From Pseudomonadota bacterium (GTDB taxonomy: Bacteria > Pseudomonadota > Gammaproteobacteria > Burkholderiales > Burkholderiaceae_B): a stretch of DNA of 11,256 nucleotides. The notes under the pieces are model-generated. The model worked only from the letters and a program-made list of their open reading frames with translations. It had not been told where the DNA came from and did not search any database. Every line of letters starts with the position of its first letter. Positions within the stretch are counted from its first letter, which is position 1. The DNA is taken from positions 1 to 11,256 of the forward strand of contig JAFACG010000023.1 of the NCBI GenBank assembly GCA_023425645.1. Direction: 5' to 3'. Positions 6,088 through 11,256 of this stretch are shown here, piece by piece. A program made the translations under genes and the position numbers.

Positions 6088-8664
6088 TTATTCCGCCGTC
6101 GTGGAGGCGGACTTCTTGGCGGCCGTTTTCCTTGCCGCCGTTTTCTTGGCGGCGGTCTTTTTGGCGGCCGTCTTGGCGGCGGCCTTGGTCGCGCTCTTCT
6201 TGGCCGCGGTCTTCTCCGGACGCGGTTCGAACTCGAAGCCGATCTTGCCGTCGGCCTGGCGCACCAGGAAGGCCTTGAACTTGCGGTTGGTGCGCGAGGA
6301 CACGAAACCGTCCAGCAGGTCGGTCTTGCCCTCGTTCAGCAGCTTGGCCATCTGGTCGCGGTTGATCTCCTGCTGCAGGATGACCTTGCCGCTGCGGAAA
6401 TCGCAGGACTTGGCCGGACCGACGGATTTTTCGCAGATGTAGCGCAGGCCGTGCTCGAACACCGGGGACTGGCACTTGGGGCAGGGGCCGACCGGAGTCT
6501 GGCCGGTGAAGTCCACGGCTTCGTCCTCGTCCTCGTCGTTCTGGCCGAAGTCGAATTCCAGCTTGTAGTCGTCGGTGATGCGCAGGATGGCGGCAAAGGG
6601 CCGGCCCATCTTGCTGATGAAGCCGGGCAGCGGGCCCAGTTCCTTCTTGGCCAGCAGCTCCTCCACTTCGGGCAGTTCGAAGGTGCGCCCGCCCGGATGC
6701 TTGCCGATGGAAAAATCGCAGGAAGTGCAGGCGTAACGGCGGTAGTTCTCCTTGACCACGCCGCCGCACTTGGGGCAGGGGGTCTGCAGCGTGGCGTAGT
6801 CGCCCGGCACGGTGTCGCGCTCGTATTCTTTGGCGCGCTTGACGATCACCTGGGTCATCTGCGCGATCTCGCGCATGAAGACGTCGCGGTCCAGCTGGCG
6901 CTGCTCGATCTGCTTGAGCTGGTGCTCCCATTCGCCGGTCAGCTCGGGCGAGGTCAGTTCGCTCACGCCCAGGCCCGAGAGCAGCGTCATGAGCTGGCGC
7001 GCCTTGGCGCTGGGCACCAGCTCGCGCCCCTCGCGGCGCAGGTAGCCTTCGTTGAGCAGGCCTTCGATGATGGCCGCGCGCGTGGCCGGGGTGCCCAGCC
7101 CGCGCTCGGACATGGCTTCGCGCAGGGCTTCGTCGTCCACCAGCTTGCCGGCTCCTTCCATGGCCGACAGCAGCGTGGCTTCGGTGAAGCGCGCCGGCGG
7201 CTTGGTGGCCAGCCCCTTGGGGGCGATGTCCTCGGTGCGCACCTTCTCGCCCTCGGCCACCGGCACCAGCGAGGCGTCCTCGCCCTGGGCGTCGCGTCCG
7301 TAGATGGCCAGCCAGCCCGGCGAGACCAGCACCTTGCCTTCGGTCTTGAAGTGGTAGCCCGAGACTTCCGTGATGCGGGTGGTGACCTTGAATTCCGCGG
7401 CCGGGAAGAACACGGCCAGGAAGCGGCGCGTCACCAGTTCGTAGATCTTGTTCTCGGCATCGCTCAGCTCGCGCGGGATCTGCAGCGTGGGAATGATGGC
7501 GAAGTGGTCCGACACCTTCTTGTTGTCGAAGATGCGGCGGTTGGGCTTGACCCAGTTGTTCTGGACCACGGTCCTGGCAAAAGGCTGGACGGAAGCGGCG
7601 GGCGTGGCGCTGTCGGCCAGGGCGCGCATGGTGTCCTTGACGGTGCCCAGGTAGTCCTCGGGCAGGTAGCGCGAATCCGTACGGGGGTAGGTCAGGGCCT
7701 TGTGGCGCTCGTACAGGGTCTGGGCCAGGGCCAGGGTGGTCTTGGCGGAAAAGCCGAAGCGCGAGTTGGCCTCGCGCTGCAGCGAGGTCAGGTCGAACAG
7801 CGCGGGCGAGATCTGCGTGCTGGGCTTGGATTCCTCGGTGACCACGCCCGGCTTGTCGCGGCAGGCGGCCACGATGGTCTGGGCGGCGGGCAGCGACCAC
7901 AGGCGCGAGTCGCGCTTTTCCGGGTCGTGCTCGTCCTTGACGAATTTGGGATCGAACCAGCGGCCGGTGTACAGGCCGGCGGCCGCCACGAAGTCGGCGT
8001 GCACTTCCCAGTAGTCGCGCGAGACGAACTGGCGGATGCGGTTCTCGCGTTCGTTGACGATGGCCAGGGTGGGCGTCTGCACGCGGCCCACGGGCGTCTT
8101 GAAGAAGCCGCCGTCCTTGCTGTTGAAGGCCGTCATGGCGCGCGTGCCGTTGATGCCCACCAGCCAGTCGGCTTCGGCGCGCGAGCGGGCCGCGGACTCC
8201 AGCGGCTTCATGTCCTCGTCGTCGCGCAGGTTCTCGAAGGCCTCGCGGATGGCGCTCTGCGTCATGGAACGCAGCCACAGGCGCTGCACGGGCTTCTTGG
8301 CGCCGGCGTACTGCATGATGTAGCGGAAGATCAGCTCGCCCTCGCGTCCCGCGTCACAGGCGTTGATGACGGCGGTGACGTCCTTGCGCTTGATCAGCTT
8401 GACCAGCAGCTTCAGGCGCTCGGCCGATTTCTTGTCGGTGGGGTTGAGCTCGAACTGCGGGGGAATCACGGGCAGATGCGTGAAGCTCCACTTGCCGCGC
8501 ACGGGATCATTGGGAGCCACCAGGCTCAGCAGATGGCCGATGCTGGAGGCCAGCACATAGCGATCGCTTTCAAAATAGTCACCTTCTCGCGTGAAACCGC
8601 CCAATGCCCGTGATATATCTACGGCGACAGAAGGTTTCTCGGCAATGATGAGTGTTTTATCCAT
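6088..8664 (-). CDS. topB: DNA topoisomerase III with zinc-finger and lysine/alanine-rich C-terminus
   Basis: This 858-residue type IA topoisomerase passes single strands through a transient break and resolves linked or precatenated DNA. The toprim domain opens with IIAEKPSVA (6-14), including the catalytic glutamate E9, and has ACDAGREGELIF (102-113). The nucleophile is Y326 in LTYPRTDSRYL (324-334), almost the same number as the E. coli TopB tyrosine Y328. Two CPxC-type zinc modules follow, at 630-649 (CPKC...CTSC) and 728-754 (CPKC...C...C). The tail, 818-858, is built of AAKKT units. E. coli TopB has about 650 residues, so the extra length is the C-terminal modules and tail. The ATG at 8662-8664 places the first toprim strand at residue 4; an upstream in-frame ATG adds only ten unrelated residues. 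It is divergent from the DUF2157 gene. Confidence 0.96.
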   Translation of the reverse strand: MDKTLIIAEKPSVAVDISRALGGFTREGDYFESDRYVLASSIGHLLSLVAPNDPVRGKWSFTHLPVIPPQFELNPTDKKSAERLKLLVKLIKRKDVTAVINACDAGREGELIFRYIMQYAGAKKPVQRLWLRSMTQSAIREAFENLRDDEDMKPLESAARSRAEADWLVGINGTRAMTAFNSKDGGFFKTPVGRVQTPTLAIVNERENRIRQFVSRDYWEVHADFVAAAGLYTGRWFDPKFVKDEHDPEKRDSRLWSLPAAQTIVAACRDKPGVVTEESKPSTQISPALFDLTSLQREANSRFGFSAKTTLALAQTLYERHKALTYPRTDSRYLPEDYLGTVKDTMRALADSATPAASVQPFARTVVQNNWVKPNRRIFDNKKVSDHFAIIPTLQIPRELSDAENKIYELVTRRFLAVFFPAAEFKVTTRITEVSGYHFKTEGKVLVSPGWLAIYGRDAQGEDASLVPVAEGEKVRTEDIAPKGLATKPPARFTEATLLSAMEGAGKLVDDEALREAMSERGLGTPATRAAIIEGLLNEGYLRREGRELVPSAKARQLMTLLSGLGVSELTSPELTGEWEHQLKQIEQRQLDRDVFMREIAQMTQVIVKRAKEYERDTVPGDYATLQTPCPKCGGVVKENYRRYACTSCDFSIGKHPGGRTFELPEVEELLAKKELGPLPGFISKMGRPFAAILRITDDYKLEFDFGQNDEDEDEAVDFTGQTPVGPCPKCQSPVFEHGLRYICEKSVGPAKSCDFRSGKVILQQEINRDQMAKLLNEGKTDLLDGFVSSRTNRKFKAFLVRQADGKIGFEFEPRPEKTAAKKSATKAAAKTAAKKTAAKKTAARKTAAKKSASTTAE
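6112..6213 (-). repeat. 15-bp-period AAKKT-coding repeat in topB
   Basis: Residues 818-851 of topoisomerase III are made of five-residue units of the form TAAKK. Four run in strict tandem (832-851, one with R for K) and a degenerate copy lies at 819-823. At DNA level this is a 15-bp near-tandem repeat of Lys/Ala/Thr codons. It resembles tails of H1-like bacterial proteins and is a candidate for length variation by slippage. Confidence 0.75.
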
Positions 8665-8690
8665 ATGATTCCAGTGACAGCAATTCCGCG

Positions 8691-8719
8691 GCAATAGCGC
8701 GGATGATACGAGGTGCCAA
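8691..8719 (-). promoter_or_regulatory. Possible topB promoter
   Basis: On the minus strand TTGGCA (8714-8719) matches the sigma-70 -35 box in five of six positions and is followed after 17 bases by TATTGC (8691-8696), which matches the -10 box only in its first three. This would give a leader of about 20 bases before the topB ATG. It is the best pair in the short divergent gap, but the -10 is poor. Confidence 0.3.
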
Positions 8720-8726
8720 TCGCTCT

Positions 8727-11192
8727 ATGCAAGTTATGAGACCTGACAAGACTAACGTATGGCCGTCGGACTGGCGAGTCTTTCTGACAAAAATGGCCTG
8801 GGGGCTGGCGGTTTTGCTGCTGGCCAGCGGTTTGATCACCTGGATCGCCGCCAATTGGCCGGGCTGGGGGCCGACGGCCAGGCTGGCGCTGGCCCAGGGG
8901 GCGTTGGCCCTGTCCGCCCTGCTGGCGCTGCTGATGCGGCGGCGCCAGGGCGGCTGGTCCCATGATCTGGGCGGGCCCGCGGCCCTGACCGGGCTGGCGG
9001 CCGTGGGCTGCGGCGGCCTGTTCGCGCTGATCGGCCAGGTCTACCAGACGGGGGCCGACCCTTGGCAGCTGTTCGCCTTGTGGGCCGCCCTCATCCTGCC
9101 CTGGGTGCTGACGGTGCGCAGCGTGTTCCTGTCCGTGCTCTGGCTGGTCGTGCTCAATGCCGCCCTGTACTTATGGATAGACACGCAGGTGACGTATTGG
9201 GCGGGCGGCGCAGAAACGTGGCCGATCTGGCTGGGCCTGGGGCTCAATGCGCTGCTGCTCCTGGCGGCGGAAACCGTGTGGCGGCCGCGTCATGATCCCT
9301 GGCGGCTGCTGGCGCGGTCCGCGGCCGTGGCGGTGGCCGGCTTCATCGCCCTCCTGGCGATCGAGCAGGGGCTGTGGCCGGCGCTGGGCCTGTACCTGGC
9401 GCTCTACGGGCTCTATCGCCTGTGGCGCAGCGATCTGTTCATGTCGGCGGTGGCGCTGCTGGGCGCCTATGGCGTCGTGTTCGCGCTGGTGCTGGATTAT
9501 CTGGTCGACAGCTCCTTCCTGCTGGCCCTGGCGGTGCTGATCGCCCTGGGCCTGGGCCTGCTGCGCGTCCTGCAGCTGCATCTGGCGCACTGGCAGCATG
9601 CGCGGCCAGCCGCCGGCGGGGACGAAGCTGACCCCGCGGGCGACGAGCACTATCCCTGGTATCTGCGCGTGGTCAAGCTGGTGCTCTACATCGTCCTGCC
9701 CCTGCTGGTGCTGCTTTATCTGGCCTTGTCGCTGGACTTGAGCATCGAGGCCATGGGCGTGGTGGGCGCGGTGATGGCGCTGGCCTCGCCGCTGCTGTAT
9801 GTCCGCGCCCAGACCCTGGCGCGCCGCGATCTGGTGGGCGGCTGGGTGCTGTGCGCCGTGCTGCTGCTCAGCGCCCCGCTCATCGACGGCTATTATCCAT
9901 GGCCGCGGGAAGTCAGCGCCTTGTTGGGCGTGCTGGTCGCCGGCCTGCTGTACCGCCAGGCGCGCGGCCAGTTCGTGCTGCGCTTCCTGCTGGCGGCCTG
10001 GGCGCTGCTGGGCCTGCAATACCTGTTCATCGACCGCCTCCTGGAACGCATGCAGGAACCGCCGGGCTGGCTGCTGAGCCTTCCGGGCCTGCTTTTCTTC
10101 CTGCTGGCGCTCTGGCTGGGGCACCGCAGTTTCAAGCAGGCGGACCGCGGCTCCTTCTGGATGCCGCTGTTCTGGGCGCTGATGCTGCATGGCCTGTGGC
10201 GCAGCGTGGCCTGGGAAGCCGTGCGCTGGGGTCTGAGCGCCTACCTGGAGCGCCCGCCCCTCAATGCGGTCGATGTGCTGGTGTCCATCCTGCCCCTGTT
10301 CATTCTGGGCCTGTACTGGCGGGACTGGCGTGAGCGCCCCCGGGTCGGCCTGGTCGCTTTTGCCGGTCTGGCGGCCCTGTGCGCGGCCTGGCTGCCCTAT
10401 CCGCCCGTGGCCCTGGCCTTGAGCTGGATCCTGGCCGCCTATGCCTGGCGTTATCTCAGCCTGCTGGCCGTGGGCGTGGCCTTGGGGCTGTTCAGCCTGT
10501 GGCGGCTTTACTACCTGCTGGACATCAGCCTGTTGGACAAGGCCTGGCTGTTGCTGGCCACCGGAGCCGGCTGCGTGGTCCTGGCCTGGCTGGGCCGGGA
10601 ACGGCGCCTTGACGGGCAGGCCGCTGCGCCGGCCAGCCCGCCTCGGGGAGTCGTGGCCGGCGTGCTGGCCGGTCTGGCGCTGGTCCTGGGCGTGGCCAAT
10701 GCCGTCATCGTCCAGAAGGAACGCATCCTGTCCGGCGGCCGCCCCGTGGTGCTGGAGCTGGCGCCGGTGGATCCCCGTTCTCTGATGCAGGGCGACTATA
10801 TGGCGCTGAACTTCGCCATCTCCCAGCAGGTGTCGGCCCTGATCGGCGGGCTGCCGCTCGAACAGGAGCAGGCTGTGCGCCAGGCCGGGCGGCTGCAGGC
10901 CAGCCTGCAGCTGGACGAGCGGGGAGTGGCGCAGCTGCGCGGAGTGCATGTGGACCTGGACGGAGAATCGCGCTGGCTGGGCGTGGAGCAGCAGGCCGAG
11001 CCGCAGGACGCCGTGCGCCTGAGCTTGAAGCGTCGCCAGTCGGGCTGGACTCCGGGTACGGACGCCTGGTTCTTTGCGGAAGGCACGGGCGAACGCTTCG
11101 ACAAGGCTCGTTACGGCGAGTTTGCCGTGTCCGACGGCGGGCAGGCCCTGCTGCGCCGCATGCTGGATGCGCAACTGCAGGAAATACCTTGA
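8727..11192 (+). CDS. Polytopic membrane protein, DUF2157-DUF4401-GDYXXLXY fusion
   Basis: This protein of about 821 residues has some twenty hydrophobic segments and then a soluble C-terminal part. The first 150 residues look like DUF2157, with GLAVLLLASGLITWIAANW near residue 26. An acidic linker (about 297-308) leads into a DUF4401-like membrane region (about 310-620). After one last helix come LELAPVDPRSLMQGDYMALNF (676-696), the motif naming the GDYXXLXY family, and WFFAEGTGERFDKARYGEF (781-799), its second conserved block. That soluble part is probably extracytoplasmic. In many bacteria these regions are separate neighbouring genes, whereas here they are one chain. No function is established for any of the three families. 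The start is uncertain: ATG 8727 has GAGGTG 11 bases upstream, while ATG 8703, ATG 8736 and a GTG at 8652 overlapping topB are alternatives. Confidence 0.82.
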   Translation: MQVMRPDKTNVWPSDWRVFLTKMAWGLAVLLLASGLITWIAANWPGWGPTARLALAQGALALSALLALLMRRRQGGWSHDLGGPAALTGLAAVGCGGLFALIGQVYQTGADPWQLFALWAALILPWVLTVRSVFLSVLWLVVLNAALYLWIDTQVTYWAGGAETWPIWLGLGLNALLLLAAETVWRPRHDPWRLLARSAAVAVAGFIALLAIEQGLWPALGLYLALYGLYRLWRSDLFMSAVALLGAYGVVFALVLDYLVDSSFLLALAVLIALGLGLLRVLQLHLAHWQHARPAAGGDEADPAGDEHYPWYLRVVKLVLYIVLPLLVLLYLALSLDLSIEAMGVVGAVMALASPLLYVRAQTLARRDLVGGWVLCAVLLLSAPLIDGYYPWPREVSALLGVLVAGLLYRQARGQFVLRFLLAAWALLGLQYLFIDRLLERMQEPPGWLLSLPGLLFFLLALWLGHRSFKQADRGSFWMPLFWALMLHGLWRSVAWEAVRWGLSAYLERPPLNAVDVLVSILPLFILGLYWRDWRERPRVGLVAFAGLAALCAAWLPYPPVALALSWILAAYAWRYLSLLAVGVALGLFSLWRLYYLLDISLLDKAWLLLATGAGCVVLAWLGRERRLDGQAAAPASPPRGVVAGVLAGLALVLGVANAVIVQKERILSGGRPVVLELAPVDPRSLMQGDYMALNFAISQQVSALIGGLPLEQEQAVRQAGRLQASLQLDERGVAQLRGVHVDLDGESRWLGVEQQAEPQDAVRLSLKRRQSGWTPGTDAWFFAEGTGERFDKARYGEFAVSDGGQALLRRMLDAQLQEIP

Positions 11193-11197
11193 ACCTG

Positions 11198-11223
11198 CGC
11201 CCCGGTCCGCGCCGGCCGGGGCG
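11198..11223 (+). terminator. GC hairpin after the GDYXXLXY gene, possible terminator
   Basis: CGCCCCGG (11198-11205) and CCGGGGCG (11216-11223) form a perfect eight-pair stem with a ten-base loop, five bases after the stop codon. There is no T-run after it, and the sequence beyond about 11230 is of doubtful quality, so terminator function is uncertain. Confidence 0.35.
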
Positions 11224-11230
11224 GCGCGCC

Positions 11231-11256
11231 CCACCCCAAACCCCCCCGGCGGGGGG
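11231..11256. other. C/G homopolymer-like window end, probable contig-end artefact
   Basis: The last 26 bases consist of C runs, three A, another C run and a closing run of G. The character is the same as at positions 1-40 and unlike any other intergenic DNA in the window. It most likely reflects low-quality consensus at a contig end and should not be used for annotation. Confidence 0.45.

Noticed and set aside
6451..8613. 720-codon plus-strand open frame opposite topB
   Set aside because: It lies fully inside the well-supported topB and has the composition of a third-position shadow.
9171..11234. 687-codon minus-strand open frame opposite the DUF2157/GDYXXLXY gene
   Set aside because: Its Gln/His/Arg-rich sequence has no recognisable domain, while the plus strand has clear membrane segments and family motifs.
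1..11256. CRISPR arrays, tRNA or rRNA genes, insertion sequences, toxin-antitoxin or defence genes
   Set aside because: I saw no spaced direct repeats, cloverleaf-like sequence, transposase motifs or defence domains on either strand. The only repeats are the low-complexity tails and small hairpins listed.

Overview
The window is about 11.3 kb of GC-rich proteobacterial DNA. Strong G/C bias at third codon positions, the gene content, and two proteins with lysine-rich histone-H1-like tails suggest a betaproteobacterium of the order Burkholderiales, most likely Alcaligenaceae (Bordetella/Achromobacter-like). This placement rests on protein character, not on a search. I see no rRNA, tRNA, CRISPR array, insertion sequence or phage gene.

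Layout. Positions 1-40 and about 11231-11256 are C/G homopolymer-like and look like poor contig ends. Positions 41-180 hold no gene I can support, only hairpins, one of which is a good terminator for the first gene. Next is a minus-strand SET-domain protein with a lysine-rich tail (181-873). A 75-bp divergent intergenic region leads to a plus-strand acetolactate synthase large subunit (949-2685). After a 96-bp gap come a complete tripartite TRAP transporter (periplasmic receptor 2782-3759, small membrane subunit 3765-4262, large membrane subunit 4283-5560) and a small four-helix CopD-like membrane protein (5589-6023). A palindromic hairpin at 6040-6067 separates this plus-strand block from the convergent topoisomerase III gene topB (6088-8664, minus). 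Divergent from topB is a large polytopic membrane protein that joins DUF2157, DUF4401 and GDYXXLXY regions (about 8727-11192, plus).

How the genes may work together. The three TRAP genes are tightly packed and almost certainly one operon that imports an organic acid with the sodium gradient. The acetolactate synthase lies on the same strand just upstream and uses 2-oxo acids (pyruvate, 2-oxobutyrate). A link between the imported acid and this enzyme is possible but unproven, because a separate promoter or operator could sit in the 96-bp gap. The enzyme has no regulatory small subunit in the window. The SET protein and topoisomerase III both have long basic C-terminal tails, which fits nucleic-acid association.

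Most of the window is ordinary core or metabolic sequence. I did not find an obvious undescribed multi-gene system. The points most worth a second look are the SET enzyme with its lysine tail, the AAKKT-repeat tail of TopB as a possible methylation target, the three-domain membrane fusion, and the orphan acetolactate synthase next to a TRAP operon.
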